Assembly: GCF_000819765.1 (NCBI RefSeq)
Contig: NZ_CDBT01000055.1
Coordinates: forward strand, 1-64,000
Origin: Aeromonas bivalvium
GTDB lineage: Bacteria; Pseudomonadota; Gammaproteobacteria; Enterobacterales; Aeromonadaceae
Length of the DNA stretch: 64,000 nucleotides
Reading direction: 5' to 3'
Shown here: one piece after another, positions 1 to 8,295 of the stretch
Numbering within the stretch: position 1 is the stretch's first letter
Layout of the letters: each line of letters begins with the position of its first letter
Notes under the pieces: model-generated
What the model saw: only the letters and a program-made list of their open reading frames with translations
Told to the model about the DNA's origin: nothing
The model's database searches: none
Translations under genes and position numbers: made by a program

Positions 1-298
1 CATTATAGGGATGGCGCGCAGCCAGGCAAGAGATTTTTTGAAGAAAATCACATAAATGACAGTACATTCAATTAGAAACAGCTTACCCCAAACATATATA
101 CAGGTTTATCCACAGAAGCGTGATTTATGCCCCGTTTAGCGACCATTAAAGTAGGCAGGAGGCCGCGAGTGGCATCATACTTGAGTGGAAATATCTGTAC
201 CGAGTGGCCGTGGTGGCGTCATCCAGGAAAGCTGGTTACCATGGTGGTGAATATAGTGTTGCACCTTTTTTGCTTTCATTTACAAAAGGTCTTTAAAG
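1..298. other. Left-edge non-coding region
   Basis: No convincing gene is visible here. The first 130 bases are AT-rich compared with the rest of the window and look like an upstream region, perhaps for a divergent gene lying left of the window. The last bases before 299 carry an AAGGTC-type ribosome binding site for the RRM protein gene. An open frame running through 127-699 overlaps the RRM gene in another frame and has no family features, so it is not called. Confidence 0.5.
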
Positions 299-790
299 AT
301 GAATTTATCCAAGTTTCCCGTTTATATGCAGGCTGCGGTGCTGGCCCTGCTATTGGCTTTGATTGGTTATCTGGTTGCCCAAGCGCTGCAGTTCTCTTTG
401 AAAGCCGAGGTGATCTTCGCCGTCGGCTTGGCGATTGGTGGCTTCATAGTTCCCCTGTGCCTGAAAAAGGCCCCCGCAACCGCGGCGGCCAACGGCACCC
501 CGCAAGAGACGTGCACCTTATATGTAGGCAACCTGCCTTATCGTGCCAACGAGATCGCCGTGCGCGAACTGTTTGCCGAGCAGGGTCAGGTGATCTCTGT
601 GCGCTTGATGAAGGACAAGGCGACTGGCAAGCGCCGGGGATTTGGTTTTGTCGAGATGCCCGCCGCCGATGCGGCCAAGGCCATCGCCGCGCTCAATGAC
701 AAGGAGTATCAGCAGCGCACCCTCAAGGTCCGTGAGGCCAATGACAAGCGAGACAAGGAAGAGACCGAGACGAACGACGTCGATGCCTGA
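299..790 (+). CDS. Membrane-anchored RNA-recognition-motif protein
   Basis: The 163-residue product has two hydrophobic segments (about residues 10-30 and 36-56), a short linker, and one RNA recognition motif. RNP2 is visible as LYVGNL (74-79) and RNP1 as RRGFGFVE (112-119). The C-terminal tail is highly charged (KRDKEETETNDVDA). RRM domains bind single-stranded RNA, and small bacterial RRM proteins are usually soluble. This one should be held in the inner membrane with the RRM in the cytoplasm; the topology is inferred. The start has an AAAGG-type site 8-10 bases upstream. The gene is convergent with murI, with only 4 bp between stop codons, and its terminator lies inside the murI coding sequence. 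RNA targets are unknown. Confidence 0.85.
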   Translation: MNLSKFPVYMQAAVLALLLALIGYLVAQALQFSLKAEVIFAVGLAIGGFIVPLCLKKAPATAAANGTPQETCTLYVGNLPYRANEIAVRELFAEQGQVISVRLMKDKATGKRRGFGFVEMPAADAAKAIAALNDKEYQQRTLKVREANDKRDKEETETNDVDA

Positions 791-794
791 TCTC

Positions 795-1586
795 TCAGTC
801 CATCACTTCGGTTAAGGTAGACAGCCCCCAAGCTTGCAAGGGGGCTGTCAGTTTTTTGGCCTCATCATCCAGCCGGGTGCAGTAGGCATGGGCCTGGGGA
901 GTCCCGACACTCTCTGTCATGTCATGACTGGCCAGCAGATGGGACACCCGCTTGGCGACCGCCGCCCCCGAGTCCACCAGCCGGCAGCCAGGCATGAGGC
1001 GTTGGATCTCGCTATCGAGCAGGGGAAAGTGGGTGCAACCCAGCACCAGGGTATCCGGACGCTCCTCCCCCGTCAGCCAATCCGCCAGCACAGTTTGCAG
1101 CAGCGCCATATCGACTGCCTTCCCCGCCAGTTTCTGTTCGGCCTCGATGACGAGTTCAGTGGTGCCCTTGAGCAGCACCCGCTTGCCGGGCGCAAACTGG
1201 GCGATCAGTTCATGGGTATAGGGACGGGCTACAGTGCCCGGTGTCGCCAGCAGGCCGATGCAGCCGTTGCGGGTCAGGGTGGCGGCGGGCTTGATGGCGG
1301 GTACCACCCCCACCACCGGAATGGAGAGCGCGCTGCGCAGCGCCGGCAGGGCCAGGGTACTGGCGGTGTTGCAGGCGATCACCACCAGATCGATGGCAAG
1401 TTGGGCCACCATGCGGCTTACCAGGCCGACACAGGCCTGGATCAGGGCAGGTTCGCTCAGCTCACCGTAGGGGAAATTGGCGTTGTCGAAGCAGTAATAG
1501 TAGTTGTGGTTCGGCAGTGACTGACGGATCTCGCGATAGACGCTCAGCCCCCCCATACCAGAATCGAACACCAGAATATTAGCCAC
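795..1586 (-). CDS. murI: Glutamate racemase
   Basis: Interconverts L- and D-glutamate, supplying D-Glu for peptidoglycan. The product begins VANILVFDSGMGGLS, with the catalytic-site Asp/Ser region at the start, the first catalytic Cys in VVIACNTAST and the second in LVLGCTHFPLL, all standard for the family. I chose the GTG at 1584-1586 because GAGGGG lies about 7 bases upstream and homologues begin at this point. The ATG at 1617-1619 would add 11 residues and is the main alternative. The 263-residue length is normal. The 3' end overlaps the terminator of the convergent RRM gene. The gene lies about 100 bp downstream of btuB on the same strand, with a hairpin between them. Confidence 0.93.
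   Translation of the reverse strand: MANILVFDSGMGGLSVYREIRQSLPNHNYYYCFDNANFPYGELSEPALIQACVGLVSRMVAQLAIDLVVIACNTASTLALPALRSALSIPVVGVVPAIKPAATLTRNGCIGLLATPGTVARPYTHELIAQFAPGKRVLLKGTTELVIEAEQKLAGKAVDMALLQTVLADWLTGEERPDTLVLGCTHFPLLDSEIQRLMPGCRLVDSGAAVAKRVSHLLASHDMTESVGTPQAHAYCTRLDDEAKKLTAPLQAWGLSTLTEVMD
820..857 (+). terminator. Intrinsic terminator of the RRM gene, inside murI
   Basis: A 10-bp perfect stem (820-829 with 840-849: GACAGCCCCC / GGGGGCTGTC) is followed by a T-run at 852-857 on the + strand. It is about 30 bp past the RRM gene stop and wholly inside the murI 3' coding sequence, so the same bases encode the MurI C-terminus. Confidence 0.85.
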
Positions 1587-1640
1587 CTGCACCCCCTCAC
1601 GCTGCGAGGGGGGGATCATACTCCCGCCCCCCGCCAATAG

Positions 1641-1673
1641 AAAAGGCCCCGCTCATGGCAGGGCCTGTTTTTT
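1641..1673 (-). terminator. Hairpin between btuB and murI
   Basis: AGGCCC (1644-1649) pairs with GGGCCT (1661-1666). On the - strand the stem is followed by TTTTCTATT, on the + strand by GTTTTTT, so it can act in either direction. Its position just after the btuB stop suggests it limits read-through from riboswitch-controlled btuB into murI. Confidence 0.6.
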
Positions 1674-1692
1674 GCGAGCGGTTGCCTCGGGA

Positions 1693-3528
1693 TCAGAACT
1701 TGTAGTCTGCCGTCAGGCGGAACTCGGTGCCCAGACCCGGGTAGTCGACCGCGGACTCGTACTGCTTGTCGAGCAGGTTGTCGATGCGCCCACCCAGGGT
1801 CAGCTGAGGCGTCGCCGCATAGGTGGCTCCCAGATTCAGCAGGGTGTAAGAGCCCAGTTCGACCCGCTCGGCCGGCCAGCTGCTGAAATCCTTGTCGTCA
1901 CGTTTGCCGGTATAGATGAGCTCGCTCGACCAGTTGACCGGGCCAGTCTGCACCTGTGCCAGCCAGCCGGCCTTGTGCTTGGCACGACGCACCAGCTGAC
2001 GGTCGTCGTCGTTCTTGTCCTTGGCACGGGTATAGTCGTAGTTGAACTCGTGATGGACCGGGCCGGTTTCCAGCCCCAGCGCCACTTCCACGCCGCGGAT
2101 ATCGGCATCCGTGTTGTCCGGCTTGCAACTGGAGAAAGCGCTCTGACAGGCGATCAGGTTCTGGATCTGGTTGCGATACAGGTTCAGCGACCAGTCCCAG
2201 CCGGTGTAACGGCCGGAGAAGTCCAGCTCCAGGTTCTTGCTCTCCTCCGGCTTCAGGTCCGGATTCTCATAGCCTGGATAGTAGAGATCGAGGAAGGTCG
2301 GCGCCTTGAATGCGGTGCCATAGCTCAGTCGCACGTTGTGGCTGTCATCTATGTCCAGGCCGGTGGCCGCAGACCAGGTGTTGTGACGCCCGTACTGTTC
2401 GTTGTCATCGGTGCGACCGGACAGCTCCATCAGCAGGGCCTGCCAGCGATAGCTGCCGACGGCAAACAACCCCTTGTTGTCCCGATCCGGGGCATCATAG
2501 GCCTGGCCACTGGCCCGGGAGTCCGACTTCAGTTGTTCCTGCTGCCAGTCCGCACCACCGGTCAGGGTCAGCCCCTCGACGCCACTCCAGCTGCTCAGCC
2601 AGGAGAAGCGGGTCAGCCCGGTATGAATGGGGTTGGCAGAGGATTCGCCCTGGCTCTCCAGCCAGTTCTTCAGCTTGTTCTCGCCATAGCTGGCCTCGAG
2701 CCTGCTGTTGAAGTGCTCGCCCTGATACTTGACGGCGCCATCATACTGAAACGCCTGTACCCGGCTCTGATCCGCCCCCAGATAGGGATCGTCCATCTCG
2801 GTCTGGTTGTCGTAACCCTGGGCGTTGATGTCGGCGCTCCAGGCCTGGTTGAAGGCGTGGTTGAAGCCCAGCTGACCATTGAGGCTGTCGAAGCCGTCCC
2901 GATCCGGCTGGTCGGCCGCGGCCACCACGTCGTAACCGTCGGTGCGCTCGTAACCGATCATCATATTGGCGTCCGTGCCGGCCCCCAGTGCCTGCACGCT
3001 GCGCAGTTGGCCCTGGCCATAACCATGGCTGCCCACCCCACCCTTCAGGTGAGTCTCGCTGCCATGTTTGGCGGAGGTCTGGGTGATCAGGTTGATGACG
3101 CCACCGATGGCATCCGAGCCATACACGGCCGCGCGCGGGCCCCGTATGTATTCGATGCGCTCGATATTGCCAAGGGGGATCTGGCTGAGGTCCGGGGCGC
3201 CGGTCACCATGGCGGCGATGGGGCGGCCATTGACCAGCACCAGGGAGTGGTTGGAGTTGGTGCCGCGGATGAAGAGGCTGCTCTGATGGCCACGACCACC
3301 CAGGGTGGTGATCTGTACCCCCGGCAGGGTCTTGAGCAGATCCGGCAAGCTCTGCACCTGACGGGCCTCGATCTCGGCGCGCTCGATCACCACGACGGGC
3401 GCGAGTACGGCGCTGGCGGGCTGTTCGACCCGATTGGCGGTCACCACCATGGTGGGGTTGACGGGGATGGTGGTCTGGGCGAAGGCGGCCGTCGGCAACA
3501 GGGCGGCCACCCATAATTTCTTGGACAT
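1693..3528 (-). CDS. btuB: TonB-dependent vitamin B12 outer membrane receptor
   Basis: Imports cobalamin across the outer membrane using TonB energy. The 611-residue product has a signal peptide (MSKKLWVAALLPTAAFA), a TonB box near TMVVTANRVEQ, a plug domain (PDLLKTLPGVQI, then the FIRGTNSNHSLVLVNGRP stretch), a long beta-barrel, and the typical aromatic C-terminus (YKF). I took the ATG at 3526-3528, with AGGAT 6-9 bases upstream; the preceding GTG is less likely. A cobalamin riboswitch precedes the gene, which strongly supports B12 as the ligand. No btuCDF genes are adjacent. Confidence 0.95.
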   Translation of the reverse strand: MSKKLWVAALLPTAAFAQTTIPVNPTMVVTANRVEQPASAVLAPVVVIERAEIEARQVQSLPDLLKTLPGVQITTLGGRGHQSSLFIRGTNSNHSLVLVNGRPIAAMVTGAPDLSQIPLGNIERIEYIRGPRAAVYGSDAIGGVINLITQTSAKHGSETHLKGGVGSHGYGQGQLRSVQALGAGTDANMMIGYERTDGYDVVAAADQPDRDGFDSLNGQLGFNHAFNQAWSADINAQGYDNQTEMDDPYLGADQSRVQAFQYDGAVKYQGEHFNSRLEASYGENKLKNWLESQGESSANPIHTGLTRFSWLSSWSGVEGLTLTGGADWQQEQLKSDSRASGQAYDAPDRDNKGLFAVGSYRWQALLMELSGRTDDNEQYGRHNTWSAATGLDIDDSHNVRLSYGTAFKAPTFLDLYYPGYENPDLKPEESKNLELDFSGRYTGWDWSLNLYRNQIQNLIACQSAFSSCKPDNTDADIRGVEVALGLETGPVHHEFNYDYTRAKDKNDDDRQLVRRAKHKAGWLAQVQTGPVNWSSELIYTGKRDDKDFSSWPAERVELGSYTLLNLGATYAATPQLTLGGRIDNLLDKQYESAVDYPGLGTEFRLTADYKF

Positions 3529-3589
3529 CACAGATCCTTAAGTTCGCGTAAGTATCTATTCCTTATGCCGGTTTCTCTCGGCGGGAATA

Positions 3590-3733
3590 CGAACTTTGGC
3601 AGGTCTTCGGGCTCGGGGGCTGATGGCCTACGGCGACGGCTTCCCACCTGACGGCAGTGCCCTGATGTCGCTTCGCTCCCCCTTACCGCTGCGCGCCAGC
3701 TCCGGATTCTCACCGGATTCCCTTTTAAGCATG
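3590..3733 (-). promoter_or_regulatory. Cobalamin riboswitch
   Basis: On the - strand the B12 box AGCCCGAAGACCTGCC is read from 3613 to 3598, close to the consensus rAGYCMGgAgaCCkGCc. Upstream in the transcript (about 3733-3690) is the characteristic GGGAATCCGGTGAGAATCC block, and GGTGGGAAGCC lies between. Adenosylcobalamin binding to such elements normally represses btuB expression by sequestering the ribosome binding site, which begins about 55 bases further on. Boundaries are approximate. Confidence 0.93.
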
Positions 3734-3934
3734 ATGCGCCAAAGCGGGGGGGATTATAGGCAGAGCCAGATTGGATGTATAGCCATCTGGATTGCTGTTA
3801 TCGTTTTTTCCCAACAGATGGTGCCGAGTGGCACAGATGTTGCCCCACCCCGCTGCCTCCCCCCTGTTGCCGACCATCAGACGGGGCCAGAAACAAGAAA
3901 TGTTGAGCCAGATCCCACGGCTTTTTGGTAACAT

Positions 3935-3950
3935 GCGGCAAACGTTTGAC
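3935..3950 (+). promoter_or_regulatory. PurR operator (PUR box) upstream of purE
   Basis: GCGGCAAACGTTTGAC matches the enteric PUR box core (GCAAACGTTTGC) with its central CG. It lies 19-34 bp before the purE start, where bound PurR with hypoxanthine or guanine would block transcription. No purR is certain in the window; the LacI-family gene at 44355-45359 is related to PurR/RbsR. Confidence 0.75.
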
Positions 3951-3968
3951 ACCCCCGAGGAAGCCGTA

Positions 3969-4478
3969 ATGACGACCCCCCCTTTGATCGGCCTGGTAAT
4001 GGGCTCCGACTCTGACTGGCCCGTGATGCAGGCAGCCGCCCGTATCCTCAAGGAGCACGGCGTGCCCTACGAGGCGCGCGTCGTCTCCGCCCATCGCACC
4101 CCGGATCTCTTGTTCGAATATGCCGCCAGTGCCCGCGAGCGCGGCCTGCGCGCCATCATCGCCGGGGCCGGCGGCGCCGCCCACCTGCCGGGAATGCTGG
4201 CCGCCAAGACCACAATCCCGGTGCTGGGCGTACCCATCCCCACCCGTCAGCTCAAGGGGATGGACTCCCTGCTCTCCATCGTCCAGATGCCCAAGGGGGT
4301 ACCGGTCGCCACCTTCGCCATCGGCGAGGCGGGGGCCGCCAACGCCGGTCTGTTTGCGGTCTCCCTGCTCTCCGTCGCGCAAGACGGCGATGCCCCCCGT
4401 TATCACCAGCAGCTCGAGGGCTTTCGCGCCAAGGAGCGCGATCGGGTGCTGGCCCTCACCCTGGAGGACCCGGCATGA
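3969..4478 (+). CDS. purE: N5-carboxyaminoimidazole ribonucleotide mutase
   Basis: Converts N5-CAIR to CAIR in de novo purine synthesis, acting after PurK. The 169-residue product shows the family motifs: GSDSDWPVM near the N-terminus, the SAHRTP loop with the catalytic His, and [14 protein letters not shown]. The ATG at 3969 has GAGGAAG about 6 bases upstream and gives the expected N-terminus. It overlaps purK by four bases (ATGA at 4475-4478), indicating translational coupling. Expression is probably repressed by PurR through the box just upstream. Confidence 0.96.
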   Translation: MTTPPLIGLVMGSDSDWPVMQAAARILKEHGVPYEARVVSAHRTPDLLFEYAASARERGLRAIIAGAGGAAHLPGMLAAKTTIPVLGVPIPTRQLKGMDSLLSIVQMPKGVPVATFAIGEAGAANAGLFAVSLLSVAQDGDAPRYHQQLEGFRAKERDRVLALTLEDPA

Positions 4479-5599
4479 TACTGCCCCCCGCCACTTTGGG
4501 TATGCTGGGTGGCGGCCAACTCGGCCGCTACTTCGTGATGTCTGCCCACCGTCTCGGCTACCAGGTCATCGTGCTGGATCCGGATCCCGCCAGCATCGCC
4601 GGCGCGGCCGCCGACGAGCAGATAGTGGCCTCCTATGACGATGCCGAGGCCCTGCGCGATCTGGCCAGCCGCTGCGACGCCATCACCTGCGAGTTCGAGA
4701 ACGTGCCCGCCGCCTCCCTGGCCCTATTGGAGCAACACAAGCCGGTGCGCCCGGCCGCCAGCGCCGTGCGTGTCTGCCAGGATCGCCGGGAAGAGAAAGC
4801 CTTCCTGACCCGCGCCGGCGTGCCGGTCGCCCCGAACCTGACCCTGCTGCCGGGCGAGCCGCTGCCCGCCCTGCCCAGCGACCTCTTCCCCGCCATCCTC
4901 AAGACCGCCCGCGAGGGCTACGATGGCAAGGGGCAGTGGACTATCCACAATGCGGGCGAATTGCCAGCGGCCCTGACCGCCAGCGGCGTCCCCTGCGTGC
5001 TGGAGAAGCGCCTGCCCCTGGAGGGGGAGTTTGCCCTCACCCTGGCCCGCAGTCCGAGCGGTGCCATCAGTGCCCTGCCTCTGGTGCAAAACTGGCACAG
5101 CGGCGGCATCCTGGATCAGACCCGCTCCCCGGCCAATGTGCCCGCCCTGGAGCGCGAGGCCCAGCGCATCGCCGAGCACATCATCGCCGCCCTCGACTAC
5201 GTGGGTGTGCTGACGGTGGAGTTCTTCCTGGTCGGCGGTGAGCTGCTGGTCAACGAGATGGCCCCCCGCCCCCACAATTCGGGTCATCCCAGCATCGACA
5301 ACGCCGGTTGCAGCCAGTTCGAGTTGCAGGTGCGCGCCCTGTGCGATCTGCCGCTGCCGGCGCAGGCTGAGGTTCAGCCCGCCATCCTGCTGAACCTGCT
5401 CGGGGATCTGTGGCAAGACGGCACGCCGGACTGGGCCGGCGCCCTGGCCCTGCCCGGGGTGCACCTGCACCTCTATGGCAAGGGCGAGGCCCGCCCCGGT
5501 CGCAAGATGGGCCACGTCACTGTCACCGGCCGCGACTGGCCAGCGGTCGAGGCCACCGCGCACCAGTTGCGCGCCCTGCTGGGCCTGCCGCCGCGCTAA
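4475..5599 (+). CDS. purK: N5-carboxyaminoimidazole ribonucleotide synthase
   Basis: ATP-grasp enzyme that carboxylates AIR with bicarbonate and ATP to give N5-CAIR, the substrate of PurE. The 374-residue product begins with [14 protein letters not shown], has the ATP-grasp core ([18 protein letters not shown] and later [20 protein letters not shown]) and the NSGH signature of the family. It is second in the purEK operon, with an ATGA overlap, and is followed by a strong terminator. Length and motifs are normal. Confidence 0.96.
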   Translation: MILPPATLGMLGGGQLGRYFVMSAHRLGYQVIVLDPDPASIAGAAADEQIVASYDDAEALRDLASRCDAITCEFENVPAASLALLEQHKPVRPAASAVRVCQDRREEKAFLTRAGVPVAPNLTLLPGEPLPALPSDLFPAILKTAREGYDGKGQWTIHNAGELPAALTASGVPCVLEKRLPLEGEFALTLARSPSGAISALPLVQNWHSGGILDQTRSPANVPALEREAQRIAEHIIAALDYVGVLTVEFFLVGGELLVNEMAPRPHNSGHPSIDNAGCSQFELQVRALCDLPLPAQAEVQPAILLNLLGDLWQDGTPDWAGALALPGVHLHLYGKGEARPGRKMGHVTVTGRDWPAVEATAHQLRALLGLPPR

Positions 5600-5620
5600 G
5601 CGTCGCTGGTACCAACGAAA

Positions 5621-5650
5621 AGACCCGGGCCTTGGCCCGGGTCTTCCTAT
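5621..5650 (+). terminator. Terminator after purEK
   Basis: An 11-bp perfect inverted repeat (AGACCCGGGCC at 5621-5631, GGCCCGGGTCT at 5634-5644) is followed by TCCTATTC. It ends the purEK transcript and may also serve the minus-strand small frame at 5665-5748. Confidence 0.8.
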
Positions 5651-5664
5651 TCATGTCATTGACG

Positions 5665-5748
5665 TCAGCGCCGATCCGCCACCACGGCGACGTAGGCCAG
5701 GAGCAAGAGCGTCATCAGCGCCGCCCGTTCAAACACCGCCAGCAACAT
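5665..5748 (-). CDS. Possible 27-residue hydrophobic small protein
   Basis: This frame encodes MLLAVFERAALMTLLLLAYV followed by AVVADRR. It has one strongly hydrophobic stretch ending in a basic tail, as in single-span small membrane proteins. GAGGA lies 8 bases upstream of the ATG at 5746-5748. It sits alone in the purK-leuE gap, downstream of the leuE terminator, with the purK terminator hairpin just beyond its stop. An in-frame upstream ATG would make it longer but lacks a good ribosome site. I do not recognise a family, and this may be a chance frame. Confidence 0.35.
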   Translation of the reverse strand: MLLAVFERAALMTLLLLAYVAVVADRR

Positions 5749-5865
5749 TGTCTGATCCTCGAGCATAGTGCCCGCTGGCCTCTGGCCACCGGCACGCACC
5801 ATAGAAGGAATCTGGCATGGACGACGAACCCCGATCAAATCAGGGGGGATGGCACCATAACAGGA

Positions 5866-5904
5866 TTGAAAAAGAGAGGATCGGGCTGCCATCTTCAGCC
5901 CGAT
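5866..5904 (-). terminator. Terminator of leuE
   Basis: ATCGGGCTG (5880-5888) pairs perfectly with CAGCCCGAT (5896-5904). On the - strand the stem is followed by CCTCTCTTTTTCA. It lies about 20 bp past the leuE stop. Confidence 0.75.
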
Positions 5905-5922
5905 TTAGCGTAGAGGCTGATA

Positions 5923-6561
5923 TCAGGAAGAGAGCGTCGCCAGTCTCGCGGCGAAGCCCATGAAGAACAGGCCTATCAGTCCGTTACCCAGCTTGGCGAG
6001 GCGCACCTTGCGCGCAAAGAAGCGGGCCATCAGAGTGCCGCCGAAGATCAGCAGGGTCAGGTAGACGAAGCTCATGGCCTCCAGCATGCCGGCCAGCACC
6101 AGGTAGGAGATCCAGGTGTGGGCATAGCTGAAGTCGATGAACTGCACGAAGAAGGAGACGTAGAACAGGATCGCCTTGGGGTTGGTGAGGCTCAGGGTGA
6201 GGGCCTTGGAGAAATAGCGCTCCCCCAGTTCCACCGCAGACTCCTGCCCTTCGCGCCTGGCGATGAAGTTGGCATGGAGGATCTTCACCCCCAGATAGAG
6301 CAGGTAGATGGCGCCCAGATAACGCACCAGGGTAAACAGCAGGGGGGTGGTGCGAATGAGGGAGGCGATCCCCAGATAGGCGCAGAAGATGAGGATGGCA
6401 TCGCCGACGAAGACCCCGAGGGCGGCGCGATAGCCAGGCCCAATGCCCCGCACCGCGGCGGTGCGCAGCACATAAATGGAGTTGGGACCCGGCGCTATGA
6501 TGATGAAGAAGAGCCCCACCAGATAGGTCCAGACGTTGATGACTCCCAGGCTTTCGAACAT
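5923..6561 (-). CDS. leuE: Leucine efflux protein, LysE family
   Basis: The 212-residue membrane protein belongs to the LysE/RhtB family of amino-acid exporters. It closely resembles E. coli LeuE (YeaS) as I recall it: WTYLVGLFFIIIAPGPN near the N-terminus, RYLGAIYLLYLG, the TNPKAILFYVSFFVQFID block, and the FAARLATL C-terminus. LeuE exports leucine and some other hydrophobic amino acids. GGAGGGAAC precedes the ATG. It is transcribed alone, divergent from fsr across about 220 bp, and ends at its own terminator. Confidence 0.88.
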   Translation of the reverse strand: MFESLGVINVWTYLVGLFFIIIAPGPNSIYVLRTAAVRGIGPGYRAALGVFVGDAILIFCAYLGIASLIRTTPLLFTLVRYLGAIYLLYLGVKILHANFIARREGQESAVELGERYFSKALTLSLTNPKAILFYVSFFVQFIDFSYAHTWISYLVLAGMLEAMSFVYLTLLIFGGTLMARFFARKVRLAKLGNGLIGLFFMGFAARLATLSS

Positions 6562-6783
6562 GTTCCCTCCATGGCGGGCGATGGGCCGGATAGCGGCGGC
6601 AGGCTTTCTATACTAATCCGCCACGCGCCAAGCACAAGATCTGACCTGCCATCCCCACACCTTCAGCATGCACGGCTTGCACGCCGATCGAGAGCAGCCC
6701 CGGCGTTCGCCCACTTTGGTTATGTCAAGATGCACCTGGATAGGGCATGGTAGAGGGAGTGTGAAACCGCAGATACCTCACCC

Positions 6784-8004
6784 ATGGACAAGACCCTGAG
6801 TACCGACACGCCGATCGCCGCTCCGCCCTCGGCCGACCCCCTGAACACCACCACTTATCCGGTGATTGCCGCCATCAGCTTCTCGCACCTGTTGAACGAC
6901 ATGATGCAATCGGTGCTGCTGGCCATCTATCCGCTGCTGAAGCTGGGGCTCGATCTGTCGTTCACCCAGATAGGGCTCATCACCCTCACCTACCAGTTCA
7001 CGGGCTCGTTGTTGCAGCCGCTGATCGGCCTCTACACGGACCGCAGGCCCATGCCGTATTCTCTGCCCCTCGGCATGGGTTTCACCCTGATAGGCTTGCT
7101 CTCCCTGTCACAGGCGGGCAGCTTTGGCGCCGTGCTGCTGTCGGCCATGCTGATCGGCATGGGCTCCTCCGTCTTCCATCCGGAATCCTCCCGGGTCGCC
7201 CGCATGGCGGCCGGCAACCAGCCGGGCCTGGCCCAATCCCTGTTCCAGATCGGCGGCAACCTCGGCTCGGCCATAGGTCCGCTGCTCGCCGCGCTCATCA
7301 TAATGCCGCAGGGACAGGGCAGCGCCGCCTGGTTCTCGCTGTTCGCCCTGGTGGGCGTCATGGTGCTCTGCCTGGTCGGGCGCTGGTCCAGCCATCACGG
7401 GACCAACTTCCACAAGCGGATGAAGGCCCATGCCGGCAGTGGCCTGAGCCGCCGCCAGATCGGCTGGTCGCTGGCCATCCTGGGCCTGCTGATGTTCTCC
7501 AAGTTCTTCTACATGACCAGCCTGAGCAGCTATTACACCTTCTATCTGATGGACAAGTTCAGCCTGTCCCTGGATAGCGCCCAGTTCCATCTGTTTGCCT
7601 TCCTGTTCGCCGTCGCGGCGGGTACCGTGCTCGGCGGGCCGGTCGGTGACCGCATCGGCCGTAAGCGGGTGATCTGGATCTCCATCCTGGGGGTCGCCCC
7701 CTTCACCCTGCTGCTGCCCCACGTCGACCTGTTCTGGACCTCGGTGCTCTCGGTGATCATCGGCCTCGTCCTGGCATCGGCCTTCTCCGCCATCCTGGTC
7801 TACGCCCAGGAGCTGGTGCCCGGCAAGGTCGGCACCATCTCGGGCCTATTCTTCGGCTTCGCCTTCGGCATGGGGGGCATAGGGGCCGCCCTGCTGGGTC
7901 AGCTGGCCGATGCCACCAGCATAGAAACCGTGTACCAGTTCTGCGCCTACTTGCCGCTCATCGGCTTGCTGACCGCCTTCTTGCCGACGATCCGCAAGGG
8001 CTAG
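6784..8004 (+). CDS. fsr: MFS transporter, fosmidomycin resistance protein type
   Basis: The 406-residue major facilitator protein has 12 predicted membrane segments. Stretches such as HLLNDMMQSVLLAIYPLL, SSVFHPESSRVARMA and HLFAFLFAVAAGTVLGGPVG are nearly identical to E. coli Fsr, which exports fosmidomycin; natural substrates are unclear. The start at 6784 gives the usual cytoplasmic N-terminal tail, although no strong ribosome site is visible. The gene stands alone and faces the minus-strand terminator of the next gene. Confidence 0.9.
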   Translation: MDKTLSTDTPIAAPPSADPLNTTTYPVIAAISFSHLLNDMMQSVLLAIYPLLKLGLDLSFTQIGLITLTYQFTGSLLQPLIGLYTDRRPMPYSLPLGMGFTLIGLLSLSQAGSFGAVLLSAMLIGMGSSVFHPESSRVARMAAGNQPGLAQSLFQIGGNLGSAIGPLLAALIIMPQGQGSAAWFSLFALVGVMVLCLVGRWSSHHGTNFHKRMKAHAGSGLSRRQIGWSLAILGLLMFSKFFYMTSLSSYYTFYLMDKFSLSLDSAQFHLFAFLFAVAAGTVLGGPVGDRIGRKRVIWISILGVAPFTLLLPHVDLFWTSVLSVIIGLVLASAFSAILVYAQELVPGKVGTISGLFFGFAFGMGGIGAALLGQLADATSIETVYQFCAYLPLIGLLTAFLPTIRKG

Positions 8005-8033
8005 CGGGTCGCCCCGCGAGGGATGCCACCCAT

Positions 8034-8059
8034 AAAAAACGCGGCCTGAGAGGCCGCGT
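8034..8059 (-). terminator. Terminator beyond the repeated flavoprotein 3' ends
   Basis: ACGCGGCCT (8039-8047) and AGGCCGCGT (8051-8059) form a 9-bp stem, followed on the - strand by six Ts. It lies past the two 105-bp repeat units, so a transcript of the flavoprotein gene ending here would carry both copies in its 3' untranslated region. Confidence 0.85.
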
Positions 8060-8085
8060 CGGACGTTGATGAGAACAAGGGTGCG

Positions 8086-8295
8086 TCAGCAGTACTGGCC
8101 AGCCACCCAGCCGGAGGGGATGACAGACCCATTGGAAGTTGTCACTACTGAGCCCGTGATCGTGGTCATCGACGACTCCGGGCTGCATCATCAGCAGTAC
8201 TGACCAGCTACCCAGCCGGAGGGAGTTACAGACCCATTGGAAGTTGTCACTATTGAGCCCGTGATCGTGGTCATCGACGACACCGGGCTGCATCA
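8086..8295 (-). repeat. Two tandem 105-bp copies of the adjacent gene's 3' end
   Basis: Units 8086-8190 and 8191-8295 differ at roughly seven positions. Each begins with TCAGCAGTACTG, the same bases that start the true 3' end of the flavoprotein gene at 8296, so the period is exactly 105 bp. The similarity to the gene extends through the sequence for NFQW and further in weakened form. Relative to the gene, each copy has four extra bases between the stop codon and the TGGAAGTTGT block, so the copies are frameshifted and no longer code for the tail. No transposase or flanking target duplication is visible. Confidence 0.9.

Noticed and set aside
1672-3516. Long open frame on the strand opposite btuB (over 600 codons)
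   Set aside because: The frame is a mirror of the GC-rich codon pattern of btuB. It has no family features, while the minus strand clearly encodes the receptor.
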